Below the pieces are notes generated by a model, which was not told the origin of the DNA, ran no database searches, and worked only from the letters and a program-made list of their open reading frames with translations. The position numbers were made by a program, and so were the translations under genes. 64,000 bases of DNA from Kryptolebias marmoratus. Its lineage: Eukaryota; Chordata; Actinopteri; Cyprinodontiformes; Rivulidae. The stretch covers positions 14,724,222 through 14,788,221 of the forward strand of contig NC_051441.1 in the NCBI RefSeq assembly GCF_001649575.2. The letters run 5' to 3'. Shown one piece after another: positions 1 to 11,300 of the stretch (its first letter is position 1; each line of letters opens with the position of its first letter).

Positions 1-410
1 CAGAGGAGATAAACAACAAGACATGTTCTGTGTCTGTGACAGATCAGCCACAGGTGGATCTGATTTATCAGTTGAGTGATGGATAAAATGAGAAATCCAA
101 TCCAGAAAGCCGTGTACCTGTCTGTCTGCTTCATTTGATCCAGTTCACATTAAAAGTCCTGTTTCAGGCAGAGGCGTTCGTCTCTGATTTAATTATCAGA
201 CACAACCTTGGGAGGAACAAAGGTGACAACTTTGTGCACAAAAACAGAATAAAATAAATATTAAGCAACATCTTGTTTTCCTCAGGAAATGTAATGCAGA
301 TGGAAGCATTCACGTGGTTATTGGTTCAGGACTCCACTAAAATGTGAGCTTACATTAAAACCAGAGCAGCTTTGCTCTGTATGGCTAGAACCCTTGAATT
401 AATCTGCACA
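1..410. other. unassigned sequence upstream of napb
   Basis: No open frame, repeat or RNA gene could be recognised in this AT-rich stretch. It lies upstream of the beta-SNAP first exon, so distal promoter sequence is possible, but nothing specific is visible. Confidence 0.4.
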
Positions 411-658
411 TAATGAGTCTGGATGTTTGCATTAATGTGAATAATGTTGTAGGACCCCAAACAGACGCTGTGACCCGGCCCTGGTGCCAGCCTGCTGCAG
501 TTCCCTGCTCCATCCAGCAGGCGGAGCCGCTGAGTCCTGAACTCCGTCGAAGAAGAGCTTCGTCCTCTTCAGCATCAGCACCAGCACCAGCAGTCTCCTT
601 CCTCCCTCCCCTCCTCCTCTTCCTCCGTGTTATTCTCTGCTCACTGCGGAACATCGTC
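411..658 (+). promoter_or_regulatory. napb: probable napb 5' UTR and core promoter region
   Basis: Base composition turns GC- and CpG-richer between about 470 and 658, with pyrimidine-rich CCTCCCTCCC-type sequence, directly before the napb start codon. An in-frame open stretch starts at 413, but its translation upstream of the real ATG is low-complexity and unlike any SNAP protein. I read it as 5' UTR and promoter. No TATA box is obvious, as is common for housekeeping and neuronal CpG promoters. The transcription start cannot be placed. Confidence 0.4.
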
Positions 659-756
659 ATGGACAACACCGGCAAAGAGAAGGAGGCCATGCAGCTGATG
701 GCCGAGGCCGACAAGAAGGTCAAGGCGTCCGGCTCGTTCCTCGGCGGGATGTTCGG
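659..756 (+). CDS. napb: beta-SNAP (NSF attachment protein beta), exon 1
   Basis: The 32 complete codons begin [17 protein letters not shown] and continue with [13 protein letters not shown], the N-terminus of the SNAP family. KASxSFLxGxFG is closer to NAPB than to NAPA, as I remember them. The exon ends at 756 two bases into a Gly codon and is followed by a consensus donor GTAAAC. SNAP proteins are cytosolic TPR-like adaptors of about 295 residues that recruit the ATPase NSF to SNARE complexes for disassembly after membrane fusion; NAPB is the brain-enriched paralogue. Only this exon was recognised. The remaining exons should follow on the plus strand, but none was seen in the next 62 kb. 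Identity as a SNAP exon is very likely; the alpha/beta choice is slightly less certain. Confidence 0.85.
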
Positions 757-984
757 GTAAACGATGCTCTCATTTTGTTCCGAGGGTTCGGAGGCTGGGC
801 ACGCAGGGCCCCACGGTCCGCGGACAGCGAACAAATCCCCATTACTGACACCCAGGAGCTTGTTTCCAGCTGCTTTTCTTCTCTTCTTTCCTTTTGTTTT
901 GTTGTAGCGGCGGGAATGTTCTCAGCTGCGTGACACGGGCACGCGCACAAACAAAGAAATACATCAGGGTTTAAAGTGTTGTTA

Positions 985-995
985 CTGCTGCTGCT

Positions 996-1026
<31 letters not shown>
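985..1026 (+). repeat. G/GGA-rich low-complexity tract at gap edge
   Basis: A short CTG run, a G tract and then repeated GGA run into the N gap. With the similar tract after the gap, this low-complexity sequence probably caused the assembly break. Confidence 0.9.
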
Positions 1027-1027
<1 letters not shown>

Positions 1028-1614
1028 NNNNNNNNNNNNNNNNNNNNNNNNNNNNNNNNNNNNNNNNNNNNNNNNNNNNNNNNNNNNNNNNNNNNNNNNN
1101 NNNNNNNNNNNNNNNNNNNNNNNNNNNNNNNNNNNNNNNNNNNNNNNNNNNNNNNNNNNNNNNNNNNNNNNNNNNNNNNNNNNNNNNNNNNNNNNNNNNN
1201 NNNNNNNNNNNNNNNNNNNNNNNNNNNNNNNNNNNNNNNNNNNNNNNNNNNNNNNNNNNNNNNNNNNNNNNNNNNNNNNNNNNNNNNNNNNNNNNNNNNN
1301 NNNNNNNNNNNNNNNNNNNNNNNNNNNNNNNNNNNNNNNNNNNNNNNNNNNNNNNNNNNNNNNNNNNNNNNNNNNNNNNNNNNNNNNNNNNNNNNNNNNN
1401 NNNNNNNNNNNNNNNNNNNNNNNNNNNNNNNNNNNNNNNNNNNNNNNNNNNNNNNNNNNNNNNNNNNNNNNNNNNNNNNNNNNNNNNNNNNNNNNNNNNN
1501 NNNNNNNNNNNNNNNNNNNNNNNNNNNNNNNNNNNNNNNNNNNNNNNNNNNNNNNNNNNNNNNNNNNNNNNNNNNNNNNNNNNNNNNNNNNNNNNNNNNN
1601 NNNNNNNNNNNNNN
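1027..1614. other. assembly gap (588 N)
   Basis: This is a run of Ns of non-round length, so the size was probably estimated by scaffolding. It begins inside a polypurine repeat and ends inside a potassium-channel exon, so part of that exon is missing. Confidence 0.99.
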
Positions 1615-1722
1615 GACCAGAACCGCAGCGCCGTACTCCAGGTAGTGGTCCAGTTTCCTGGCAACCCGACCCAAACGGAGCAGACGGACCACCTTCAGAG
1701 AGCTGAACAGACTGCTGATGCC
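1615..1722 (-). CDS. kcnh1/kcnh5: EAG-type voltage-gated K+ channel, S4/S4-S5 exon (partial)
   Basis: On the minus strand a CTCTCCAG acceptor is followed by 36 open codons from [15 protein letters not shown] through [16 protein letters not shown] to AAVLV, where the gap cuts the exon. The regularly spaced arginines ([12 protein letters not shown]) are the S4 voltage sensor of the ether-a-go-go family; the rest is the S4-S5 linker and start of S5. EAG channels are tetrameric plasma-membrane potassium channels of about 960-990 residues. The Leu in HYLEYG favours KCNH5 over KCNH1 from memory, but one residue in one exon cannot settle this. PAS, pore and CNBHD exons were not found. Placement inside the first intron of napb on the opposite strand is odd and is discussed as a finding. 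Confidence 0.85.
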
Positions 1723-1725
1723 CTG

Positions 1726-1890
1726 GAGAGGGGGAGGAGGAGGAGAGGGAGGAGGAGGAGGGAGGAGGAGGAGGAAGGAGGAGAGGGAGGAGGAAGAGGA
1801 GGAGTGAGGAGGGAGGAGGAGGGAGGGTTGCAGTTGGTGATCTGTTTGTGGAGGGCAGCTTCATTAATGTGAGGGGAGGAGGGGGGATGA
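1726..1890 (+). repeat. polypurine (GGA)n tract
   Basis: Nearly pure purine sequence of GGA/GGAGGA units over about 150 bases directly upstream of the K+ channel exon in its own orientation, so the minus strand is a long polypyrimidine tract next to the acceptor. The apparent Ser/Pro/Leu-rich open frames here are artefacts of the repeat. Confidence 0.85.
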
Positions 1891-2002
1891 GGGGGAGGAC
1901 ATTTGCAAAAAGCCACAGGTCTGAATGTGACATGAGGACATGAGGAGGAAACATGGCCGACAGATAATCGATTATTGATCGACTGCTCGGTCACGGATGT
2001 TG

Positions 2003-3175
2003 TTAAAGTATTCACCCTCTTGGTGATCTTCTCATTTTGTTGCCTCACATGGTCGGATTTTTAATTTGATTCCAAGCAGTAATTTTATATCAAAATGCTT
2101 CAGATTACTGAAGTTAAATGGGAAAAACCTGTGATAGAATTCAAAACATACAGCTATCTGATATGTTTTCACCCCCAGTTACCTTCAGAAGTCACATAAT
2201 GATGTGTTAAATAAGACCCACCTGAGGGCAGACTGTGTCACATGACCTCATTGTTTAACCACCTGCTCTGATAGAATCAACAGCAGTTCCACTACTTTAA
2301 GAAGTAAATTCTGCCACCAAGTAAGAGACATCATGAAGACCAAGGAACTCTCCACACAGGTCAGAGAAAAAGTTGTGGAGAGGTACAGATCAGGGTTAGG
2401 TTATAAACAATATCCCAGAACCCTGAACATCCATTGGAGCTCCATAAAATCCATTATTGGGATATAAAAACAAGATGACACCACAGCAAATCTGCCAAGA
2501 AAGGGTTGTTCACCAAATCTTACAGGGTGGAGAAGAGAAACATCCAGGAGGCCAAAGATAACCCTGATAGAGTTAGATGAGATAGAGATGAGAGGATCTG
2601 TCCACAGAGAACACTAGCAGCTGCACAGAGCTGACTTTCATGGATGAGAGTTTCTTCCTCAAACGAATGGAAGAAGGTGCTGTGGTCAGATGAGACCAGA
2701 CATCAAGGACACCATGTCTGACATAAATGATGAGAACACCATCCCTACAGTGAAGCATGGTGGTGGCAGCATCACACTGTGGGCATGTTTTTCATCAGAA
2801 AAGACAGGGAAACTGATCAAAGTTAAAGGAAAGAATACTGAGATGAACTGAGACTGGGACAGAGGTCCACCTTCCAGCAGGACAATGAGACTAAACACTC
2901 CACTGGAACCAGTTAAAAGGTTCTGGACTGGTCCAATCAAAGCCCAGACCTCAGTCCAACTGATTTAAATACTGGTGGACACACGCAGACACCATCCATG
3001 AAGGAGCTGCAGCAGGTTGGTCCTGAAGGTCCAGGTTAGAAGGACAAAGACCACAGAGACGGACCTGAAAAGGCCTGGTGCTGGAACTGATGGTGGCTGA
3101 ATACATATGTACTAAACATATTTTAGATTTGTAGAAATTTTTTAAATATTTGTTCAACCCATTTAACGACTTTAA
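2003..3175 (+). mobile_element. Tc1/mariner transposon relic
   Basis: The left end has the teleost Tc1-type start AAAGTATTCACCCTCTTGG. Inside is a decayed transposase on the plus strand. Near 2334 it reads KTKELSTQVREKVVERYRSG, a helix-turn-helix start, then stops at a TAA. Further on are a WSDET-like block near 2680, TVKHGGGSITLWACF near 2750 and QSPDLSPTD near 2940, the DDE-domain landmarks. Several stops and frameshifts make it non-functional. The right terminal repeat is not clear, so the end is approximate. Confidence 0.8.
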
Positions 3176-3239
3176 CCTGATATTCTGTAATCCTGATATT
3201 TGTGGAATTATTTCTTCAAATCAGACAAGAAAAGGTAAA

Positions 3240-3480
3240 TGACTATAAATCACATCCGACATCTGCTTTCGCTCAGCTATTTGGAGTTTGTTTCATTAAG
3301 AACAAGCAGAATATCTGTAAAACCAACAGCTGTTTCTGTTGATTAGCTGTGGCAGCCATCTTGAATTGGGTTGAATCCAAAAGTGAATCAGTTGTAGCTG
3401 AATCTCAAATGTAAACCTTTGAGAATGATATTAAAAAGAGATTTTTTTCTAACATGGCAGACAAACACACTCACTCACTG
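3240..3480 (-). repeat. dispersed repeat family R, partial copy
   Basis: It contains the family core TTCAAGATGGCTGCCACAGC (minus strand) followed by the gcTAATCAAC block, shared with copies near 13.1, 23.9, 24.1, 25.3, 43.0, 43.3, 44.6 and 44.9 kb. No coding capacity is seen; it is an old non-coding interspersed repeat. Confidence 0.6.
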
Positions 3481-3840
3481 ACAAAAGTAATAAAAACATG
3501 ATCGTCCGCCTTGTGCTTTGGTGGCGGGGGATAAAAATAAAACAGACACCTGCTGCAGAATCTACTTTCATCTTCAGCGTCCAACATGTTCCCATTCATG
3601 AGGAGGGGAAAAACGCTGTCCTTTTCCTGGAAAACTGCTAAACTTTAACTCCTTAATAAATATGGGACAGATTCTCCAGTGCTTTCTGGAAACAGGCAGT
3701 GTCCTAAAATTGACCAAATTGGGTCACATCTGTATGGACGCTCGTTTCCAGCACTCTGAAATAGAAAAAGATTTTATAAGATTTAATTAAGAGATGCTAT
3801 CTCAAATTATGACTTATCAGCACACTATATTGAAATAGAG
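3481..3840. other. unassigned AT-rich sequence
   Basis: No gene or recognisable repeat was found. Confidence 0.4.
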
Positions 3841-3847
3841 TCATAAT

Positions 3848-4155
3848 TCCATTCCATTCCATCCTCTTCCGTTTATCCGAGGTTGGGTCGTGGGGGTAGC
3901 AGCCTAAGCAGGGAGACCCAGACTTCCCTCTCTCCAGCCACTTGGGCCAGCTCCTCCGGGTGAATCCCAAGGCGTTCCCAGGCCAGCTGAGAAACATAAT
4001 CCCTCCAGCGTGTCCTGGGTCTTCCCCTGGGCCTCCTCCTGGTGGGACGTGCCCGGAACACCTCACCAGGGAGGCGTCCAGGAGGCATCCTCACCAGATG
4101 CCCGAGTCACCTCAACTGGCTCCTCTCGACGTGGAGGAGCAGCGGCTCTACTCTG
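3848..4155 (-). mobile_element. non-LTR retrotransposon (LINE) ORF2 3' end, family A
   Basis: The minus strand reads RPRGRPRTRWRDYVSQLAWE then LGIHPEELAQVAGEREVW and SLLRLLPPRP, the C-terminal tail of a LINE reverse-transcriptase protein common in fish genomes. It ends in a GGATGGAATGGAATGG-type tail, as LINE 3' ends do. It is truncated on the right at a single N (4156). Other copies of the family are at 6800-7420, 15695-15740 and 21765-21935. Confidence 0.8.
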
Positions 4156-4156
4156 N

Positions 4157-4311
4157 CTGAGCCTCTATTGCTCTGGTGTTTAGGGCCTGTTCCTGGGCGG
4201 CCAGGATGAGTGCCTCTGTGCTGTCCTTGAGTCCAGCTTTTTCCAGCCATTGGTAGGATTTCCCGATATCAGCCACTTCAGTTATTTGTCGGTGGTACAT
4301 CCCATGTAAGG

Positions 4312-4315
<4 letters not shown>
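4157..4315 (-). mobile_element. non-LTR retrotransposon ORF fragment, family B
   Basis: On the minus strand PLHGMYHRQITEVADIGKSY, then WLEKAGLKDSTEALILAAQ and EQALNTRAIEA, matches the C-terminal half of a second teleost LINE polyprotein that I recognise from its HGMYHRQI and STEALI blocks. It meets family A at the single N, so the junction is either a nested insertion or an assembly join. Confidence 0.7.

Positions 4316-4342
<27 letters not shown>
4316..4342. repeat. (TA)n microsatellite
   Basis: About 13 TA units directly abut the LINE fragment. A shorter (TA)n run lies at 5709-5726. Confidence 0.95.
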
Positions 4343-4348
<6 letters not shown>

Positions 4349-6790
4349 GTCAAGTGCCCTTAAAGCCACTCCGATTCACCTTTAAAGGAATAATCAAGAA
4401 CAGATTGCTGGATCTTGGTGTGGCTGGGCAGGATGAGTGAGGATGAGAAGACGAGACCTGCCTCCTGATCTGCCTGAGTTGTGATGCGACATACAGCCAA
4501 AGAACCCAATAAAGTGGCCAAACAGGGAGCGGCGACACTAAATGAAGCTGTGGACAGCCGAGAACAGTGAATGGAACAGGTGTTAATATTTCAGCATGAT
4601 GTGGGAATAACTCATGCTTGCTTTTTATGTCAATCTCTGGCTCCTTCCTTTTATCCTTTTTGGGAGAACAACACACACACACAACACACGTTCTTGCACT
4701 TTTCCCAGATTCACTTCTGCTTTAAAGAACAAACATGTTACACACACATCATGTCTCTCTGCACGCTGAAACTATTCACTGGAGCAGAAATGCATATTCT
4801 AGTGTGTGTGTGTGCGTCTTTCTTTCCATCAGGCTAAATGAGACAAGACACTTTTTTCTCCTCGATGGAGAAAAACTCCAGACACACTTAAAAAAAAGGC
4901 TGAGGAAGCACAAGGAAAATAAACCATAATGGCCTCGAGGACAGTGATGTAAAACACTTCAACATCACGGCGAAAACAGCTAGGCCGTTTCTATTTATTT
5001 CTTTAATTGATTTTTCTCGCCATTCACTCAATGTGTTGCTTAAAGTCCTAATTACTAATCAAGTATTAATCCACTGTTGAATTTTCACTGCCATTTAGAG
5101 ATCTGAGGTCAGTGTGGAGCAGATTTTCAGCATGGATACATTTGCCAGTTTTTAGCATACACCATAAAGTGTTATTATGTGTAAAGTCAGCTGTAACCTT
5201 TTAATTAAGACTGTCACTAAATGATGATGATAAAAATGGTACATTTATGAAAAGCATTGAGGACTGAACTAGCTATAGGTCAAGAAAAATTGTTAACTTT
5301 TTAAAATTGTTTTCGCCTTGAATATACTGCCACCCGGTTCCACCCAAAATCCGAATATATTACCGCCATGGTATTAAACCACTGCAACCTCACTACAAAA
5401 GGTTGACTAATACATGGTTGAAAACCTCACCAAGACCCTGCAAAAACCATCCAGTGTTAAGAGGTATTAGTAACGCTACACAGGTAAACCCTGCCAAACT
5501 AGACGTTTTATTTGCTTTAAAATTACTGCATCTGTAAATACTTTTGAATATCTAATACCACATGACTTGGGTTTTAGAATCATTTTTAGGAAACACATTT
5601 GAAATGACAGCTAGTGGTGATGGGAAAGAGACACAAAGTGGTTTTGAAAAGTGCATTTGTTTCATATTATCAGATTTAAGATTTTGCAGCTCCTCAACTA
5701 AAGAACTATATATATATATATATATAAAATTGGATTTCTTTTCCGCAAAAAAAATTAATAAATGGAATGCAGTTTTGACAGTTTTGAGTTATCAGTAATA
5801 GCATGTCAAACTAACCCTGCCTTGTCAGATTGATCAGTCAGACTTCTCAGACAGAAGGTGATGATTTGTTCAAATATAATATTTTGCTGGTGGAAATCGA
5901 TAAAATTCACATTTTCTATGTTTTTCATCATTGGATTAATTAAAGTTGGCAACCTTGCAATTTTAAAGCAAAAGCGTAAAATATTAAACACAACCTTGGC
6001 ACCTATAAAAATATCCCTTCTGTGTTTATGAATGTAAGTATTTTGATTAAGCATGACATTGCTCTTCTAGCATTAAAAGTCTCGTACTTTTAATTTTCAA
6101 GTCAAATTTTCAAACATGCCAGGCACAGCTGATTAAAAAGTGGCCTTCCCAAGAGAACAGGGGACGGTCTGTAAATGAGTTTGCTGTTGGCTCCATCAGC
6201 TTTCATCACATCTGACTTTCATCTCATCACTCGTTTGCCTGTCTCAACCCATCCGGGGTGTCACACTGTGAGGCTGAGAGAAAGAGACAAGGGAGACAGA
6301 GACTGAGACAAATAGGGAGCGACAAGTAGGCAAATTTGGAGGCGGAGGAGATTCAAATGGCAAAAGTTAAAACTGTTAATCAGTGTTTTTATTCATTTGT
6401 ACAGACAACATTGTGGCCATTCGGAATAAATTGATGAACAATTACTTGTTCTGCCACTCCTCCTTGAAATACCTGATAAAAAAATATTTATGAGGTATGC
6501 ACCTTTTCCTCTTCCCAGGTTTAAAACCATTCTGGTAAAGCCCCCAGTGTTTCTGGGATACAGACACAAATTATCCTTAAGCAATGGTGCTTTGACTGAA
6601 AACATCATTCGAGTTGGTTATAAACAATAAACAAGGTCCTCATATGGTGGCCTTGAGTCAGAATGACTGAAAGAAATGTGAGACCTAAGTTTGAAGTCAA
6701 ATTGGAGCACATTGCTAGGCTCAAACCCTAAAACTAGTTGGCTAGGTTTAGGCAAGCATACAGATACAAAAGGATTCCAAAATATTGTGT
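4343..6790. other. unassigned sequence, no gene seen
   Basis: AT-rich sequence with a short CA-type run near 4676 and scattered homopolymers. The open frames here are short, of mixed composition and without recognisable domains. Confidence 0.4.
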
Positions 6791-6799
6791 ATCACTACA

Positions 6800-7420
6800 T
6801 GTTTCCATCCATGTTTCACCACTTATCTGTGCTTGGGCCGTAGAGGCAACAGGAAACCAAGACATCCCACTTTCCAGCTCTTCCGAGGAGATCCCATGGT
6901 GTCTCCAGGCCAGAGAAGACACATACCTCCAGCAAGTTCTGGGCTTGATAGGGTCTCCTTCCAGTGTGATGTGCCTAGAAAACCTCAAGAGGATGGTACC
7001 CAGGAGGCATCCTAATCACACGCCGGAACCATCTCAGTTGACTCCTTTCAATGCAGGGCAGCACTGGCTCTATTCTGAACTCCCCCTGGATCACTAAGGA
7101 TGAGGAGCTCATGTTTTCAGTCATCATTCATTCTTTACGACCGTAGGTGAGGGTTGTAACTTAGACAGACCAGTAAATCAAGAGCTTTGACTTACAATTC
7201 TGCTCCTTCTGCACCATGACAGATAGGAGCAATACCCTCATTACTGCAGACAAAGCCCCAATTTGTTGATCCAACTCCTGGTCCATCCTGCAATCACATT
7301 TGAACGAGACTCCCAGATTCTTAAACTACTTCGCTTAAGGCAACCCCCCCCAACCCTAAAGAGAGCTTTTTACTCTTTTTCTATTGAACTGCACTAAAAC
7401 TTATATCTGAGGCTTTTGTC
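6800..7420 (-). mobile_element. LINE ORF2 fragment, family A, diverged longer copy
   Basis: The orientation and block order match the 3.85 kb copy (forward AGCTCTTCCGAGGAGATCCC, GGAGGCATCCTAATCAC). It extends further into the reverse-transcriptase region: TAGACAGACCAGTAAATC followed by GAGCTTTG, then CATTACTGCAGACAAAGC and GACTCCCAGATTCTTAAAC, all landmarks of this family. Many substitutions and indels; non-functional. Confidence 0.7.
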
Positions 7421-8050
7421 TGTTGATTGATGGTGCCAGTATGCATCTCAGACTAAAAAAGGAAAAAGTTTATTATATGCACTGTATATATTTATATATG
7501 TATATTTAAATAAATGGTGACTGAGCAAGGCAGTTAGGTTTCCAAGTAAGTATCAAGTGGTGATTCTTAAACTGTGGGACACCTCACGGTTTAAAAATAA
7601 AAATTTAGGCTGAACTAATGTTTAGACCTTGAATGTTATGACTCGTTTTTATGTCACACAAACTGCGTTTCCATGGCGATTAAATGGACTGCAGAGAGCA
7701 ACCATGGGGAAGTGATGACGAGGGAAGAGTTTATCTCTTTAATGTAGGGAAGGAGTTTGCCGGTGGGATGAGGTGTCACCTTAAATCAGGGGCCACCTGC
7801 CAGAGCAATAGTGGTGGAGTAGGGCAAACGCTGTTCTCGCAACTGAATCTAGCGGGACATTCGTCACATGCACCAGCTGATACACCGATTGAAATGGTGT
7901 GGAAACTCTGCTACTTAGTGCACCATTGAACAGTGAAAATGTCCAAAGAAGGCAGAAACTGGACAAATGTGACACTGATCTACTGTCCAAATGTAAAAAT
8001 ATGATTCCTTGCTGTTGGAATTGCAGGGTATAAAGAATGCCCTGATATAC
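7421..8050. other. unassigned sequence, no gene seen
   Basis: Contains A/T-rich low complexity near 7480 and a short open frame at 7684-7929 without recognisable features. Confidence 0.35.
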
Positions 8051-8372
8051 GGGGGTGCACAGTAGAGCAAGGGGTTAGCACTGCAGTCTTGCAGCAAGAA
8101 GGTTGCAGATACGACTTCCAGATATGGCTTTTTTGCGTGGAGTTAGCCTGTTCTCCTTGTGCACGGATGGGTTTTTTTGCTATTTACTCCGATACTTCAA
8201 ATTGTCTCCAGTTTGTGTGTGTAAATAGCTGTCTGTCTTGTTAATCTGTACATTGCCTTGTGCTGGCCTGCCGAGCTGGTCAGGGTGTACCCTGCCTTTT
8301 GCCTAATGATCCCTGGAGATAGACACCATCATTAAATGACCCTGAAGAGGAACAAGTGGGTAAAGAAAATGA
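8051..8372 (+). repeat. tRNA-like short interspersed repeat (fish GGCGGCACGGTGG family), copy 1
   Basis: Diverged copy: AGGGGTTAGCACTGCAGTC and GCAGCAAGAAGGTTGCAG at the head, GTGGAGTTAGCCTGTTCTCC in the middle, and GACCCTGAAGAGGAACAAG then TGGGTAAAGAAAATGA at the tail. The head resembles a tRNA-type A-box/B-box region. Further copies: 17398-17432, 20795-20905, 36312-36668, 37005-37262, 45240-45553 and 52335-52660. Confidence 0.7.
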
Positions 8373-11300
8373 TTGACGGTTGAATATAGTCACCTGTTTT
8401 TGTGGTCTGTCTGAAAACTTACAGCTGACTCACGAAATTACATAGAAATAATAAAAAGTTGAAATATTATACTCCAGTCACGTTAGTAACATACTTGAAT
8501 TTTTAGAAGAGAACTTCCTTACCACAAGCAGAAAAAAAAGATATTGTTCAAGAATGAAACACTAATAAAGTAACAAGACCTCAGTAATGAAGGACCTGTT
8601 TCTTGTTAAAAAAATCTACACTTTTTTTTCATGCAATGAACTGTATTGTTCTTTTTTAAAGCTATACAGTGGAAGTAAACAGGCATTGTTTCTCAGTTGA
8701 AGGCAGCTTAACAAAGTTAACTTTGACTTTTGAGCATCTGGAAAATAAATAAAACATATGCTGTCCCTCCTCTGACAGTTTCAACCTCTTTGCACCTTAT
8801 TTAGGCAAATAAGAGTATTTTAAAGTCGTGCATTTTTTTTCTTTAAACTACAGCTTGGCTGAAGTCTTATATTTGTTCCCAGAAGTTAAACTTATGAAGG
8901 AAGAAAGGTGCAGGAGACTGAAACTGCGAGAGTTTGTGTATGTGTGTGGGTGGGGGGTAAATCTTTGCCCTCCTTTTAGCGTCTCAAAGTGCTGGCTTGT
9001 TTGTTTGGGACTGAAGAGAAAGCTGAAGGTGCAAAAGGACAAATCAACTTCAATGAACGCTCAGGGAAGCAGGGATCGGTCAGTTATGACTACCTCCCCC
9101 ACACTGCCCCCGTTATAGCTTTCTTTGTCTCTGTCTGGCTTACTGTCTGCATTTTCTGACACTTTAAACTCTGATGGGCAACGTGTGGGAGTTGATGTCA
9201 CCCCAAGGTTTAAGTGGCTGGCGCTGCTTGAGCTAATAAGGGGTCCGGCTTTCGCCACCATGACCACCACAGAGGCGAAAACAAGTAATTAGCGATGGGA
9301 ATAAAAAGTGTTCAGATGTATTACATGTAAGAAGGTGATAAAACACACAGAAGACAAACAGACACACAGCTGATTTCCCTCCGGAGGGTGGGGAACAAAA
9401 GCGCTTTTCCATGCAGAAAGTAGTTATTACCATTTAAGCGAGGAGGAGGGAAATGGTGGGCCGAAGAGAGGGACCTGCGAAGAGGGAGCTTGTTGTGCAC
9501 ACAATAAACGCTGTTAATGGCGAGGAGAATATTAACAGGGTGTGGAGGCAGCCTCAAGGGCGAATGCAAATTCAATCCAAAATGCATCTGAAGGTGGCGA
9601 GATGTGCTCTGGCTGCTCATGTTTGTGCTCAGTATCTGTCCGCAGAGTCTGGCCACCAAAGAGACTGGATTAACCATGATGTGCAATATTCTGCATGCTA
9701 GGCCGGTGATAATGAATCACCTTAAAAGCACTTTGTGGGGTACTTTATTTTATCATCTTTGAGTGAGTAAATCTGGGTTAAACACAGAAAACACAGGTGT
9801 GCATGATGTTTCTGAAGCTTTGAAAATATGAGAGCCCCATTACAGTCCTTTAGTTAGCTGTTATTTAGGTGAGTGCAATACAAATATATAGACTACTGGG
9901 TCTTTTTCAAAGTATTTGGGCTTTATTTCCCTATCTGGTTGATAAACAGTCAAATAAGAAGGTGTATAGATTTGTAATCTAACCCACACTTCCCTTAAGC
10001 ACAAGCTTTCCCTCCTAATTCTTCTCATTTGCAAGATGTTTTCATGGCCTGGCTCCCAGAGCACCAGGTGAAATTACTCATTTAGATCCTTGCCTGGAAA
10101 ACAATTAAGACCACTGGTGTACATCATGAAGCACATCTGAGCTGTAACTCAGACAACCAGCATTTGGTCAGTGTTCATTCCTGATGTAGTTTTGTATATA
10201 CAGTATTTACCAAAACAATAATTTGACTGTAACCAAAAATTGGTTCATAAGCCAAAAGCAAAGTAACAGTTAAACAATAGAAAAAGCTTGTTATACAATA
10301 ACTTCGGGGTCTTAAAAACTGCAGAAGATGTTTTGTTTGTGAGGCTATCAGAGAAGGTTTGCATGCTGCAGCTGCAGATAATGGGGCACTTTTTTCTAAC
10401 AAAGGAAGACTCAGACTTTGCTGAACAGTTTTTGATTGGGGGATTAAACATTTAGCATGGTATGGGAGCCTCAGTGCATACTCTTGATGATCAATAAATA
10501 TTGATAGGCAAATCATCAATCATTTATTAAATCCTTGAGAAGTGACTGATGGCACAAAAGGATAATCTCTTGCTGAACTTATTCTAAAAAGAGAGGCAAC
10601 TTTTCAAGATTATTTTTTGGGTGTGGACAAAATGGTAAAGATATTTCAAAAGATTTAATTACAAGAAATTACCTCTTGGTGCCGTTTCTTGTCCTTTCAT
10701 GTGGGAAATCATCTTTTCATTTTAGGTTCTTTTTTTTCTTTAACTTTCTGAGATCTGAGCTTTTTCCCTAGCTGTTTGAATTAGTATGACCTTAGTCATT
10801 AAAAAAAACCTTTTTTCAACAATTAGGAATTCAAAATCTTAAAAAGCTGAAGATGAAACATGAAGATAATTCACATCTAAATATAATTTGTTTTGACTGA
10901 AGTTATTGTCCATAACAAAATTCAATCTGAGCTTCTGCTGCGATGTAGAAAAAAGGCTAATTTCACAATAAATAATGAATAATCAGCCATTTACTCCTCT
11001 AAAGAACACATCCCTGACAACCATTGGGGTTGTGAAAATGAACAGATTTGTTACAATTCACGGATGTACCCATGCATAATATAATTGGATTGGTAGAGCA
11101 GCCATGTGTCAAATGCAGTTTTGGGATTACACCTATATACTTTGATGTATTATGCCTTTCCCAATAAACTCTGTAAACTCTATTTAGTTTGATTAGCTGA
11201 TCTATGATCTATGATTAGTTGAAACAACTTCAGGCAGGTTTGTTTCAATAGGCATCCACTTAGAAAAAAAAATTAACAGAAAAGATGAAAAACTGTAGTT

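Noticed and set aside
413..658. N-terminal extension of the napb frame to 413
   Set aside because: SNAP proteins begin at MDN; the upstream frame is low-complexity GC-rich 5' UTR.
971..2048. Several open frames rich in Ser, Pro, Leu or Arg around the first gap
   Set aside because: They run through Ns and GGA repeats; only the channel exon at 1615-1722 is real.
9321..9701. Overlapping open frames on both strands (121 and 82 codons)
   Set aside because: No domain or splice context. The region is more plausible as a conserved non-coding block.
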